From contig NZ_CP013382.1 in the NCBI RefSeq assembly GCF_001513745.1, positions 2,480,001-2,544,000 on the forward strand: a stretch of 64,000 nt of DNA, written 5' to 3'. Position 1 is the first letter of the stretch. The number at the start of each line of letters is the position of its first letter. The stretch is from Burkholderia humptydooensis. GTDB lineage: Bacteria > Pseudomonadota > Gammaproteobacteria > Burkholderiales > Burkholderiaceae. Positions 51,069 to 59,540 of the stretch are shown piece by piece. Under the pieces are notes generated by a model, which was not told the DNA's origin, made no database searches, and saw only the letters and a program-made list of their open reading frames with translations. The position numbers and the translations under genes were made by a program.

Positions 51069-51815
51069 TCAGGACATGTGCATCCCGCCGTTGATCGCGA
51101 GATCGGCGCCGGTGATGAACGCCGCGTCGTCCGAGCACAGGAACGCGATGAACGCGGCCACTTCATCGGGCTGGCCGAGCCGGCCGACCGGGATCTGCGG
51201 CAGGATCTTCGCTTCGAGCACGTCCTGCGGCACCGCTTCGACCATCGCGGTCGCGAGATAGCCGGGCGACACCGTGTTGACCGTGATCCCGCGCTTCGCC
51301 GTTTCGAGCGCGAGCGTCTTCGTGAAGCCGTGAATGCCCGCCTTCGCCGATGCGTAGTTCGCCTGACCGAATGCGCCGCGCGAGCCGTTCACCGAACCGA
51401 TGTTGACGATGCGTCCGAAGCGCCGCTCGACCATGCCAGCAATGAACTGTTTCGTCACATTGAACATCGCGTCGAGATCGGTTCGCATCACCGCGTCCCA
51501 GTCGCCCTTCGTCATCTTCACGAACGTCGCATCGCGCGTGATCCCCGCATTGTTGATCAGCACGTCGATCTTGCCGAAATCCGCGAGCACCTTCTCCGCG
51601 CACCGCTCGCACGATTCGAAATCCGCGACGTCGACCGCATACGCCTTGAAATCGCGTCCGGCATCGCGCTCGTGCATCAGCCACGTCGACACATGATCGT
51701 TGTGCTCCGAATGCGACACCGCCACAGCCATGCCGGCGTCGTGCAGCCTCCGGCTGATTGCCGCACCCAATCCGCCCATACCGCCCGTCACGAACGCCAC
51801 GCGTTTTGCTTCCAT
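51069..51815 (-). CDS. phaB: Acetoacetyl-CoA reductase (PhaB-like)
   Basis: A 248-residue short-chain dehydrogenase. The cofactor site is TGGMGGLGAAISR with the PhaB-type NADPH region (SHSEHND). The catalytic Ser is in NIGSVNG and Tyr-Lys in YASAKAG. PhaB reduces acetoacetyl-CoA to 3-hydroxybutyryl-CoA for polyhydroxybutyrate. ATG 51815 follows GGGAGG. No phaA or phaC is adjacent, so this is probably a second, low-oxygen-associated copy acting as an NADPH sink. Confidence 0.85.
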   Translation of the reverse strand: MEAKRVAFVTGGMGGLGAAISRRLHDAGMAVAVSHSEHNDHVSTWLMHERDAGRDFKAYAVDVADFESCERCAEKVLADFGKIDVLINNAGITRDATFVKMTKGDWDAVMRTDLDAMFNVTKQFIAGMVERRFGRIVNIGSVNGSRGAFGQANYASAKAGIHGFTKTLALETAKRGITVNTVSPGYLATAMVEAVPQDVLEAKILPQIPVGRLGQPDEVAAFIAFLCSDDAAFITGADLAINGGMHMS

Positions 51816-52045
51816 CACGGCCTCCCGATGAGGTGCCCGGTGCGGCATCGACGCCGCGCGCCCCGCAAACGGGGTCGCGCGGTCGCCATCCGGGCATGGG
51901 TTGAGAAATGTGTTGCTCGCGGCGCGCGGCGAACGCGCGCGCCGATTCGCGTGTGCGGCGACATGCCTTCGCCCGCCGCCGCGACGCGAGGTGAAACCCC
52001 TCAAAGCTATCGCGTTTTACTGTAAGCGCGCACTCACGCGATCCG

Positions 52046-52059
52046 TTGACCTGAGTCAA
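52046..52059. promoter_or_regulatory. FNR-like box between phaB and the FNR-type gene
   Basis: TTGAC-CTGA-GTCAA, a perfect dyad. It could serve phaB (start 51815, minus strand) or the FNR-type gene (start 52480). Confidence 0.65.
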
Positions 52060-52088
52060 ACGAACAAACAGCAACACTCCGTGCCACT

Positions 52089-52110
52089 GCTGTAGGAAAC
52101 GACCTACAGC
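52089..52110. promoter_or_regulatory. Perfect inverted repeat GCTGTAGG-N6-CCTACAGC
   Basis: Eight-base arms with six-base spacer AAACGA, 30 bp from the FNR-like box. The half GTAGGAAA is shared with the repeated TTTCCTAC motifs at 57464-57533. Confidence 0.65.
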
Positions 52111-52479
52111 GCTACGCTGATGCTTACGCCAAGTTCAATGTTTGCCAATTTCGATGCAGCAATCCGCGTTCCATACTGGCAATCACAGGGGCAGTCCGTG
52201 GAGGATCGCTCCGACCCGCGTTTCGTCGTCTATGCTCTTAGCGGGCAGCTTGCGTCGGCCGGTTCGGCAATCGCAACGAAATGGCGGATTGCGCACGACG
52301 ACGTGCGAGCCTGGCCCCGGGCGACCACCCCGGCAGCTTGCAGTCGCCGTCCGGCACGCCGCGCGGCGCGCGTCGATCGCTTCGTCGACGCCGTCGCGCA
52401 GAGCGGCACCGCGTGCCGCGCCACGTGTACGCCACGCCCGATCGTGCCAGTCGGGCGTCGCGCATGAAAGGAGTCGATT

Positions 52480-53262
52480 ATGCCAACCGCCTCTGCCAAT
52501 GAAGCCGCGCCCTGCACCGAGCCGCAGCGGCCGGTGTTCCTGCCGCACCCCGTCATGGCCGACGACGCGCCGAAGCTGCCGGCGACCCGCTGCTCGACCT
52601 GCGCGATACGCAACGTGTGCATGCCGGCCTGCCTCACGCCGAGCGAATTGGCCCGGCTCGACGCGATGGTGTGCACGACGCGCCACGTCAAGCGCGGCGA
52701 CGCACTGTTTCGCACGCACGACACGTTCCAGAGCATCTATGCGGTGCGCACCGGCTCGTTCAAGACGGTCGTCATGCACCGCGACGGCCGCGAGCAGGTG
52801 ACGGGCTTTCAGATCGTCGGCGAGACGCTCGGCCTCGACGGCGTGTGCAGCGGCCGCCACAACAGCGACGCGATCGCGCTCGAGGACAGCACCGTCTGCA
52901 TCATCCCGTTCGCGCAGCTCGAGGCCGTGTGCCGCGAAGTGAAGCCGATGCAGCACCACGTGCATCAGTTGATGAGCGGCGAAATCGTCCGCGAATCGAG
53001 CCTGATGATGCTGCTCGGCACGATGACGGCCGAGCAGCGCGTCGCCGCCTTCCTGCTCAACATCTCCGAGCGTTTCCAGAAACGCGGCTATTCCGCGTCG
53101 GAGTTCAACCTGCGGATGACGCGCGAGGAAATCGGCTGCTATCTCGGGATGAAGCTCGAGACGGTCAGCCGGATGCTGTCGAAGTTCCAGCGCGACAAGC
53201 TGATCGCGCCGCGCGGCAAGCAGATCCGCATCACCGATCCGCAGGGGCTCGCGCGCGTGTGA
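52480..53262 (+). CDS. FNR/Anr-type oxygen-sensing regulator
   Basis: A 260-residue CRP/FNR regulator. The 4Fe-4S ligands match FNR spacing: C38, C41, C47 (CSTCAIRNVC) plus C123 (LDGVCSGRH). The C-terminal HTH reads MTREEIGCYLGMKLETVSRM, with the Glu-x-x-Ser-Arg DNA-contact residues. It should activate anaerobic genes when the cluster is intact and would recognise TTGAY-N4-RTCAA. AAAGGAG lies 7 nt before ATG 52480. Nine FNR-like boxes occur within 8 kb on both sides. Confidence 0.88.
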   Translation: MPTASANEAAPCTEPQRPVFLPHPVMADDAPKLPATRCSTCAIRNVCMPACLTPSELARLDAMVCTTRHVKRGDALFRTHDTFQSIYAVRTGSFKTVVMHRDGREQVTGFQIVGETLGLDGVCSGRHNSDAIALEDSTVCIIPFAQLEAVCREVKPMQHHVHQLMSGEIVRESSLMMLLGTMTAEQRVAAFLLNISERFQKRGYSASEFNLRMTREEIGCYLGMKLETVSRMLSKFQRDKLIAPRGKQIRITDPQGLARV

Positions 53263-53410
53263 CGCATCGCGCGCGGCGGCGCGGCGCCGAGCGGACGCGC
53301 CGACGTTTCGGCATGCCGGCATGTCCGCATCTCGACGCGCAGCCGCGCCCGCACGCCGCAGGCGTGTCCGTTCCGGGCGGCTGACGCGGTGCGTTGCGCG
53401 CCGCCCCGCC

Positions 53411-54397
53411 TCAGCGCATCGTCAGCACCGCCGCCCCCGTCAGACGTCCGGCGCGCAGATCGTCGAGCGCCTGGTTCGCCTGCGCGAGCGGATACGGCGT
53501 CGCCTCCACGTCGAGCTGCACGTCGTTCGCAATCCGCATGAATTCCGCCGCGTCGTCGCGCGTCAGGTTCGCGACCGACACGATCCGCCGCTCGCCCCAC
53601 AACAAGTCGTACGAAAATGACGGAATGTCCGACATGTGAATCCCGCCGCACACGACGATGCCGCCCTTGACGACCGCCGCGAGCGCGGCCGGCACGAGCG
53701 CGCCGACCGATGCGAAGATCAGCGCCGCGTCGAGCCGCTCGGGCGCGGCTTCGTCGCTGCCGCCCGCCCATGCGGCGCCGAGCCGGCGCGCGAGCTGCTG
53801 CGCGGCGGCGTCGCCCGGGCGCGTAAACGCGTAGACGGTGCGCCCCTGAAAGCGCGCGACCTGCGCGACGAGGTGCGCGGCCGCGCCGAAGCCGTACAGG
53901 CCGATGCGCCGCGCGGAGCCCGCCATCTTCAGCGTCCGGTAGCCGATGAGGCCCGCGCACAGCAGCGGCGCCGCATGGATATCGTCGTAGCGGCTCGGCA
54001 CGTGCACGCAGAAGCGCGCGTCGGCGACCGTGCGCTGCGCGTAGCCGCCGTCGATCGTGTAGCCGGTGAAGCCCGGCGCATCGCACAGGTTCTCGCGGCC
54101 GCTCGCGCAATACGCGCAGTGGCCGCACGTGCGGCCGAGCCACGGCACGCCGACGCGCTCGCCGATCGCAAAGCCCTTCGCGCCCGCGCCGAGCGCGGCG
54201 ACCGTGCCGACGATCTCGTGCCCCGGAATCACCGGCCGCTTCGGATCGCGCAGATCGCCGTCGACGACGTGCAGATCGGTGCGGCACACGCCGCACGCGT
54301 GCACGTCGATCAACAATTGCCCCGCCGCCGGCACAGGGTCCGGCAGCTCGGTTTCGCGCAGCCGCGGCGCGCCGCCGTCGAACACCATCGCGCGCAT
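53411..54397 (-). CDS. Zinc-dependent alcohol dehydrogenase
   Basis: A 328-residue medium-chain dehydrogenase. Catalytic zinc ligands are in CGVCRTDLH and GHE; the structural-zinc lobe is CGHCAYCASGRENLC. The NAD region is degenerate (IGLYGFGAAAHL). It belongs to the AdhA-like bacterial group and probably reduces short aldehydes under low oxygen. Its ATG at 54397 overlaps the DUF3562 stop, so it is translationally coupled. Confidence 0.83.
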   Translation of the reverse strand: MRAMVFDGGAPRLRETELPDPVPAAGQLLIDVHACGVCRTDLHVVDGDLRDPKRPVIPGHEIVGTVAALGAGAKGFAIGERVGVPWLGRTCGHCAYCASGRENLCDAPGFTGYTIDGGYAQRTVADARFCVHVPSRYDDIHAAPLLCAGLIGYRTLKMAGSARRIGLYGFGAAAHLVAQVARFQGRTVYAFTRPGDAAAQQLARRLGAAWAGGSDEAAPERLDAALIFASVGALVPAALAAVVKGGIVVCGGIHMSDIPSFSYDLLWGERRIVSVANLTRDDAAEFMRIANDVQLDVEATPYPLAQANQALDDLRAGRLTGAAVLTMR

Positions 54398-54624
54398 CAA
54401 CGCGCTCCCGGACGACGCGCATGCGCGTCGTCCGCCGCGCGCGCGGGCGACGCGATCCGTTCGCGCACGCGCCTGATCGCGATCACGCGCAGATAGTCGT
54501 GAACGCGCGCGCCGTCCGCGAGGCGCGAGATTTCGTCATCGAGCATGTGCATCAGCTCTCCCTCCGTGATCGAACGACGCTGCGCGGCGGCGAGCAGCGA
54601 ATCGAAAAGCATGTCCTGGCGCAT
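54397..54624 (-). CDS. Small DUF3562-like protein
   Basis: A 75-residue helical, Arg-rich protein (MRQDMLFDSLLAAAQRRSIT, then ISRLADGARVHDYLRVIAIRR). It resembles DUF3562 proteins of beta-proteobacteria, of unknown function. It precedes the alcohol dehydrogenase with overlapping stop/start. The FNR-like box at 54713-54726 is placed about 41 bp upstream of a predicted start site near 54678. Confidence 0.65.
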   Translation of the reverse strand: MRQDMLFDSLLAAAQRRSITEGELMHMLDDEISRLADGARVHDYLRVIAIRRVRERIASPARAADDAHARRPGAR

Positions 54625-54712
54625 GATGCGTGTTCCCTGTCCGTCATCGAATCCGACGGTTCCAGCGTAGGCCCATCGTCATCGATTGAACCCCCGCGGC
54701 GCGGGCGCGGCT

Positions 54713-54726
54713 TGACTTGCGTCAAG
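54713..54726. promoter_or_regulatory. FNR-like box for the DUF3562-adh unit
   Basis: TTGAC-TTGC-GTCAA. It is suitably spaced for a leftward class II promoter. Confidence 0.65.
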
Positions 54727-54778
54727 CGTCGCCGGGTCGCGCCTGCGCCCGCCCGCGACGATTTCACCCGAACTGCAT

Positions 54779-54792
54779 TGACCTGCGTCAAT
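54779..54792. promoter_or_regulatory. FNR-like box for the cytochrome c gene
   Basis: TTGAC-CTGC-GTCAA, centred about 41 bp before a predicted start near 54827; TAGACT at 54814-54819 is a good -10 box. Confidence 0.72.
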
Positions 54793-54849
54793 CGCCGCTC
54801 CCCGCCGCTGCTTAGACTGGAATCGGATCTCCCGAGCGAGGCGCACGCC

Positions 54850-55197
54850 ATGACGAACAGTCTGCAGAATATCGCGCTGGCGTGCACGCTGAGCGCGGTC
54901 TGCGTCGGCGCGGCGAGCGGCGCCCACGCGCAGGTGCGCGAGCCGACCGCGCTCGTCGACCAGCAGCATTGCATGTTCTGCCACGCGCCGAACATGCCGT
55001 TTCTCGCGCCGTCGTTTCATCAGATCGCGGAACGCTATCGCGACGTGCCGAACGCCGCCGCGATGCTCGAGCAGAAGCTGCGCCGCGGCGGGCGCGCGCA
55101 CTGGGGCGATACGCCGATGCCGACCGCCCCCGAGCGCGACGGCCCGCTGTCGGAGGAAGACGCGCATACGTTGATTCAATGGGTCATGAGTCAGTAG
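54850..55197 (+). CDS. Periplasmic c-type cytochrome
   Basis: A 115-residue exported protein. A signal peptide (residues ~1-27, ending AHAQV) precedes a single haem motif CMFCH; the distal methionine is probably in TPMPTAP. It is a small class I-like cytochrome c that could pass electrons to a periplasmic reductase or oxidase. It is preceded by a strong FNR-like promoter and followed by the next gene after 35 nt. Confidence 0.85.
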   Translation: MTNSLQNIALACTLSAVCVGAASGAHAQVREPTALVDQQHCMFCHAPNMPFLAPSFHQIAERYRDVPNAAAMLEQKLRRGGRAHWGDTPMPTAPERDGPLSEEDAHTLIQWVMSQ

Positions 55198-55232
55198 CGC
55201 GGCATCGCCGCGCGTTCGACAAGGAGCGAACC

Positions 55233-55613
55233 GTGCGCATCACCGTTCATCTCGATACGTTCGCGTCCACCGATCCGGCCGCCTACGCGATCCTGTGGAT
55301 CGACACGGCGAAGCGCAGGTGGTCGCGCGAAGGCCATGCGGGCGTCGAACTGCCTGCGTGGGGCAACATCGTCTGCCGCGACGGCGCGACGCGCGTGACG
55401 GGCGCCGACGACGCGCATTCGCTGTGCGTGCTCGAAGGTCTCGACCTTGGCGCGAAGCGGGGCCCGTTCGAGGGCGAGACGGGCGCGGCGCGCTGGTATC
55501 CGCACCCGCACGCGCATCGCGCGCCAGTCGTCGGCGAATGGCATGTGCAGTGCGTCGACGAAGCCGGCGCGCCCGCCGAGCACGAACTGTTCACGGGGCG
55601 AGAGACGTCCTGA
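55233..55613 (+). CDS. Hypothetical protein following the cytochrome gene
   Basis: A 126-residue soluble protein with a GTG start, preceded by AAGGAGCG. No family is recognised. Sequence features are an N-terminal beta-like segment (RITVHLDTFASTDPAAYAIL), one Cys in NIVCRDG, and a His-rich patch (WYPHPHAHRAPVVGEWH) that might bind metal. Codon use and position suggest co-transcription with the cytochrome c gene. Confidence 0.6.
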   Translation: MRITVHLDTFASTDPAAYAILWIDTAKRRWSREGHAGVELPAWGNIVCRDGATRVTGADDAHSLCVLEGLDLGAKRGPFEGETGAARWYPHPHAHRAPVVGEWHVQCVDEAGAPAEHELFTGRETS

Positions 55614-55821
55614 GCGGACGGCGCCGCGCCGGTGCGCTGGCTCGTCGAGTCACGGAATCGCGATTCCGGCCGGCGATCGTTTCGGCAATTCGCCGGGCAG
55701 CGGGATCATCGGATCGCCGTGCGGCAGGATCGCCGGCAACACGCGATCCGCCTTCGGATTCGCGCCGCCCGCTTCGCCGCGCGGCCGCCGCCGGGCGTCA
55801 GGTCGCCGGATCGCCGAGCCG

Positions 55822-56121
55822 TCACGCGAACGCCGCGGCAAGCTCGCGTTCCGCCGCGTCGAATGCCCGCTGGATCGCGTCGAGCGGATCGGCGCCCGTC
55901 ATGTGCGGAATCGGCTTCAGTTCGTAGTCGCGCGTGATCAGATCGAGACGGACGTCGTACGTCGTGTGCGCGGTGCCGGCGCCGAGCGCCTCGATCGCGA
56001 GGTGACAGCCCGCGAGGCGCGCACCGAATCGCTCCAGTCGGATCAATTGGATGCTCGCCTCGGCTTCGAGCTGCGCCGATCCGGCGAAGCCGAAATAAGC
56101 GATCTGCATTCCAATTCCCAT
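55822..56121 (-). CDS. HPF/RaiA-like ribosome-hibernation protein
   Basis: A 99-residue protein resembling the short HPF/YfiA (sigma-54 modulation) family: an N-terminal strand with IQLIRLERFGARLAGCHLAI, the central YDVRLDLITRDYEL, and the C-terminal helix DPLDAIQRAFDAAERELA. Such proteins bind the 30S subunit and stop translation in stationary or starved cells. ATG 56121 follows GGGAGAAAGGG. An FNR-like box upstream suggests induction on oxygen loss. Confidence 0.72.
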   Translation of the reverse strand: MGIGMQIAYFGFAGSAQLEAEASIQLIRLERFGARLAGCHLAIEALGAGTAHTTYDVRLDLITRDYELKPIPHMTGADPLDAIQRAFDAAERELAAAFA

Positions 56122-56238
56122 TGCCCTTTCTCCCCTGGCGCTCATGCGGCAAAGCGGGATGACGTGCCGGAGCGATAAGCATTGCGTCCATCTTCGGGGC
56201 GCCTGACTAGCATCTTCCGGCTCCCCGACGGATGTCGC

Positions 56239-56252
56239 TTGATATGCGTCAA
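56239..56252. promoter_or_regulatory. FNR-like box for the HPF-like gene
   Basis: TTGAT-ATGC-GTCAA, leftward; TAGTCA (minus strand, ~56204-56209) is a possible -10 box. Confidence 0.65.
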
Positions 56253-56360
56253 GCGTGAGTCCGATACCGGGCGCGCCGCTCTGCTGCAACGCGGGCGCGC
56301 GCCGACTTCGCGGCGGCGCGGGACAGCCGCGCATCGTCGCCCCGGCTTTGTCGGCCGGCG

Positions 56361-56374
56361 TTGACCGCGATCAA
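56361..56374. promoter_or_regulatory. FNR-like box for the LOG-family gene
   Basis: TTGAC-CGCG-ATCAA, about 41 bp before a predicted start near 56409 and 64 bp before the gene. Confidence 0.68.
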
Positions 56375-56437
56375 GCGGCGCGCAACGATCCGGCTTAACG
56401 TGGTCATCGTCCCGACCTTCCGTATCCGGACAGCGCG

Positions 56438-57394
56438 ATGAACCGACCGCCTCCGCCACGCGTCAAGCGCCGCCGCGCGCAAGCCGCCACGCCCGCCTCC
56501 GCGCCTGTCGCCAGAAAGCGCGCGACGCCGCGTCGCGCGCGCATCGCGCCGAAGAAACGCGCGCCGCTGTCGGCCGCCGTCGAGCGGCTCGTATCGAGCC
56601 CGACGTACCGGCAGGCCGACGAGGATCTCGCGTTCCTGCAACGCCCCGAAATGTGCGGCGTGCGCTTGCAGCTCGATTACTGGAAGACCGAGGAAACGCT
56701 GCAGCGCTTCGGCATCTGCGATACGGTCGTCGTCTACGGCAGCACGCGGATCGTGTCGCCCGCCGTCGCGCGCGCGAGGCTCGCCGACGCGCAGCGCGGG
56801 CTCGCCGAGCGTCCGAACGATCCCGAGCGGCGCCATGCGGTCAGCGTCGCGATGCGGCTGCTCGAGCGCAGCCATTACTACGGCGTCGCGCGCGATCTCG
56901 GCCGGCTCGTCGGCGAGACCGGCCCCTCGCCGCATCCGCGGCGCCTCACGATCATCACGGGCGGCGGCCCGGGCATCATGGAGGCGGCCAATCGCGGCGC
57001 GCACGAAGCGGGCGCGCCGAGCGTCGGGCTCAACATCACGCTGCCGCGCGAGCAGCATCCGAATCCCTACGTGACGCCCGAGCTGTGCTTTCGCTTCCAC
57101 TACTTCGCGATCCGCAAGCTGCACCTGCTAGAGCGCGCGAAGGCCGCCGTGTTCTTCCCCGGCGGCTACGGCACCTGCGACGAATTGTTCGAAGTGCTGA
57201 CGCTGTTGCAAACCCGCAAGATCGCGTCGCTGCCCGTCGTGCTGGTGGGCTGCGCGTTCTGGCGCTCGGCGGTCGATTTCGGGTTTCTCGTCGACGAAGG
57301 GATGATCGATCCGCGCGACGTGGAACTGTTCCGGTTCTGCGAAACCGCCGACGAGATCTGGGCCGCGATCGGCGGCCAGCATCACCCCGCGTAG
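56438..57394 (+). CDS. LOG-family (TIGR00730-like) nucleotide-binding protein
   Basis: A 318-residue protein. A basic N-terminal tail (residues ~1-45) precedes a Rossmann-type domain with ITGGGPGIMEAANRGA and the PGGYGTCDELFE motif of LOG proteins. LOG members are cytokinin-type nucleoside-5'-monophosphate phosphoribohydrolases; many bacterial relatives are PpnN-like nucleotide hydrolases with roles in starvation. The N-terminal extension resembles the longer PpnN type. It is divergent from the HPF-like gene with an FNR-like box on each side. Confidence 0.78.
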   Translation: MNRPPPPRVKRRRAQAATPASAPVARKRATPRRARIAPKKRAPLSAAVERLVSSPTYRQADEDLAFLQRPEMCGVRLQLDYWKTEETLQRFGICDTVVVYGSTRIVSPAVARARLADAQRGLAERPNDPERRHAVSVAMRLLERSHYYGVARDLGRLVGETGPSPHPRRLTIITGGGPGIMEAANRGAHEAGAPSVGLNITLPREQHPNPYVTPELCFRFHYFAIRKLHLLERAKAAVFFPGGYGTCDELFEVLTLLQTRKIASLPVVLVGCAFWRSAVDFGFLVDEGMIDPRDVELFRFCETADEIWAAIGGQHHPA

Positions 57395-57463
57395 CCCCGC
57401 AGCGCCGCTCGCGCGCATTCCGCGCTCGTCGTCGCGCTCTTTCCGGGTTCTCCCGTAAGGGGC

Positions 57464-57533
57464 TTTCCTACATTGGCGAACGCGCGCATCCGATCTGTAG
57501 GAAAACGCCGATAAGCCCGCCGCATTTCCTACG
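57464..57533. promoter_or_regulatory. Three TTTCCTAC / GTAGGAAA motifs upstream of a small gene
   Basis: TTTCCTACA at 57464-57472, TGTAGGAAA at 57496-57504 and TTTCCTACG at 57525-57533, spaced about 30 bp (close to three helical turns). A fourth match is inside the inverted repeat at 52089-52110. No factor is identified; a NarL/FixJ-type response regulator is one candidate. Confidence 0.55.
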
Positions 57534-57649
57534 GCAAGCTCGGTGCGCGCTGCTTGGAACCGAGCTCGCGCCGCCCGATACTGTCATTGCAGACACGCAT
57601 TGCGCGACGAATGCAACGAGGATCGCGCCACGGGAATCAGGAGGCCGCC

Positions 57650-57922
57650 ATGTCATACCAGGACGTCTATACGGAATCGGGCTACCTAGCTTATGGCCGC
57701 GCCGAAGCGACGCCCGCCCCCGAAGCGGATCGCGCCGCGCAGCCGGCGGCACGCGCCGATCGGGCCGACGCGCTCCTCGCGCTCGCGCGCGAAGCCGGCA
57801 TGCTCGTCACGCTCGACGGCCAGATCGGCCGCGAACGCTATCAGAGCGTCGCCGGCTCCGTCGCGTCGCTGATGCGCTTCGTGACCGCGCTCGAACATTC
57901 GCTACTCGACGCAGACCACTGA
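57650..57922 (+). CDS. Small hypothetical protein
   Basis: A 90-residue soluble protein (MSYQDVYTESGYLAYGRAEA), with an Ala/Asp-rich linker and a helical C-terminal half (LLALAREAGMLVTLDGQIGR). No family recognised. The ATG at 57650 follows a perfect AGGAGG. The upstream cluster of TTTCCTAC motifs and its place in the low-oxygen block suggest regulated expression. Confidence 0.6.
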   Translation: MSYQDVYTESGYLAYGRAEATPAPEADRAAQPAARADRADALLALAREAGMLVTLDGQIGRERYQSVAGSVASLMRFVTALEHSLLDADH

Positions 57923-58175
57923 CATGCTCGCCTGCGAAACCCCGGCCCGCTGCTCGCGGTGCCGCAGCACGCGCACGTCGCGCGCCGTCGCCGCCCGCGC
58001 GCGCAGCCGCCGCACCAATTCCGCGTCGCGCCGCTACGCATCCGGCTGCCGCTAGCCGAAGCGGGCGCGCGTGCGCTTCGCGCCGCCGTCCGCGCGCACG
58101 TCTTCATTCGTTTTCGTCTCGCGAGCCACGCAACACCATCTCCTCTCGACGGCTCGCGAGCGTCTTTTCCAACCG
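57923..58175. other. Gap between convergent genes, nothing seen
   Basis: About 250 bp between the small protein and the BON-domain gene. No ORF resemblance and no clear terminator hairpin. Confidence 0.5.
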
Positions 58176-58826
58176 TCACTCGACGACCAGATCGTCGACC
58201 ACCGCCCGCACGCCGCGCGTCGACCAGGCGGCGCCGCGCGCGACCGCGCGTTCCGCATACGAGCCGACCTTGCCCGACAGCGTGACGGTGCCGTCCTTGA
58301 CCGCCACGTCGATATGATTCGCCTCGCGCTCCGCATGGCGTTGCATCGCGCGCCGGATGCCGCCCGCGATCTCGTCGGCGCTCACGTCGCCGAGGACTTC
58401 GATCTGGTTCGTCACGCCCGTCACACCGCGCATCTGCGAAATCGCGCGAACCGCGACATGGCTCTGATACGACCAGTCAACCTTGCCCGACAACGTCACC
58501 CAGCCCGATTCGACCTGCACCTGCACGGCCGCGTCGTGCAGCCCGACGGTCCAGTGCAGCATCGACCGCACGGCGTCGGCGATCGCCTCGTCGGTGCGCA
58601 CGTCGTCGCCAGGCAACCGCACCTGCACGTCGATGACGACCGCCCGCACGCCCGCGACCCGGTTCGCCGCCATCTCGGCCGCGAGCTTTTCCGCGTAGCT
58701 CGACGGATGGCCGGTCAGCGTGACGATGTGCCCGGCGACGTCGACGCTGAAATGCGCGACGTCGATCATCGGGTCGCCCGTCAGTTCGTCCTCGACTTCC
58801 TGCTTGATCTGCCTGTCCGTTTTCAT
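58176..58826 (-). CDS. Three-BON-domain protein
   Basis: A 216-residue protein made of three BON repeats (residues ~1-70, ~75-145, ~148-216). Each has the hydrophobic VxLxGxV core: HIVTLTGHPSS, GWVTLSGKVDW and GTVTLSGKVGS. BON domains bind phospholipid and occur in envelope-stress proteins such as OsmY. No signal peptide is evident at this start, so it may be cytoplasmic, like similar triple-BON proteins of low-oxygen clusters. An FNR-like box lies 75 bp upstream. Confidence 0.82.
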   Translation of the reverse strand: MKTDRQIKQEVEDELTGDPMIDVAHFSVDVAGHIVTLTGHPSSYAEKLAAEMAANRVAGVRAVVIDVQVRLPGDDVRTDEAIADAVRSMLHWTVGLHDAAVQVQVESGWVTLSGKVDWSYQSHVAVRAISQMRGVTGVTNQIEVLGDVSADEIAGGIRRAMQRHAEREANHIDVAVKDGTVTLSGKVGSYAERAVARGAAWSTRGVRAVVDDLVVE

Positions 58827-58900
58827 CGCTCGCTCCCCCTGAAAACGCGGCGCGCATCCGCCGCTTCAGGACAGCTTTGCATACGCGCGCCACGGATTTC

Positions 58901-58914
58901 CTGATGCACGTCAA
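58901..58914. promoter_or_regulatory. FNR-like box for the BON-domain gene
   Basis: CTGAT-GCAC-GTCAA (minus strand TTGAC-GTGC-ATCAG), one mismatch. It predicts a start near 58866. Confidence 0.5.
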
Positions 58915-59529
58915 GTACGGACCGGCGCTTCGCGAGCCGCATGTGCGGAGGATCGAAGATCGATCGTCGACGGGCGCGCACGCGCGGCGTTCCCGCGGCA
59001 TTCGTCAGTCGGATACGTCGAGCAGTTCGACGCCCACAGCGCGGACATGCGCGAGATGCGCCGCGCCTCGGACGAATTCGCGATGTCGGGCATCCGCGGC
59101 AGGAATTCGATGCCGAAGAACGCGCATACGCGCTGCAGCGTGTGCTGCCTGATCCGACAGGAAGTCTTCGTAGCGGATCGTCAGCACGCGCTGCGGATGG
59201 CGCGCGATCAGGGCGTCGGCGTAGTGCACGCTGTCGAGCGACTTGTCCATCACGACGCGCGCGCCCTCGCGCTCGCCAGCGCGCAGCGGCAGCGCCCACA
59301 CGATGCGGTGTACGCTGCGCGGCGCGTGCCGGACCGCATCGAAGATCTCGACCGGATCGAACGCGACGCCGGGACATTTGACCATGCTCGCGGCCTGCAG
59401 GCCGACGACGTGCAGCGGATACGGCGAATAGAACTGCGAATTGAGATTCAGCCGCAGCCGCAGCGGAATCATCGGCACGGGGCAGTGGCGGACGGCGTCG
59501 GTCGCGCTGCCGGTTGAGGGATGCGTCAT
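58911..59529 (-). pseudogene. Decayed sulfotransferase-like gene
   Basis: The upstream frame (MTHPSTGSATDAVRHCPVPM to RYEDFLSDQ) and a second frame (HTLQRVCAFFGIEFLPRMPD, IANSSEARRISRMSALWASN) together resemble a sulfotransferase-type protein. The frame is broken near 59150. The region DKSLDSVHYADALIARHPQR runs straight into VLTIRYEDFLSD, missing the expected middle. It is therefore frameshifted and probably internally deleted. Family assignment is moderate. Confidence 0.5.
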
Positions 59530-59540
59530 GCGATGTTCAT

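Larger units (their letters stand above)
51816..52479. other. Regulatory region between phaB and the FNR-type gene
   Basis: About 660 bp with an FNR-like box (52046-52059) and a perfect inverted repeat (52089-52110). From ~52120 to 52470 an ATG-started frame exists on the plus strand (MLTPSSMFANFDAAIRVPYW), but it has no family resemblance and ends just before the FNR gene, so a long leader is more likely than a protein. Confidence 0.45.

Noticed and set aside
52120-52467. 115-codon frame upstream of the FNR-type gene
   Set aside because: Coding-like composition only by GC bias, no family features, and it lies where a long leader is expected.
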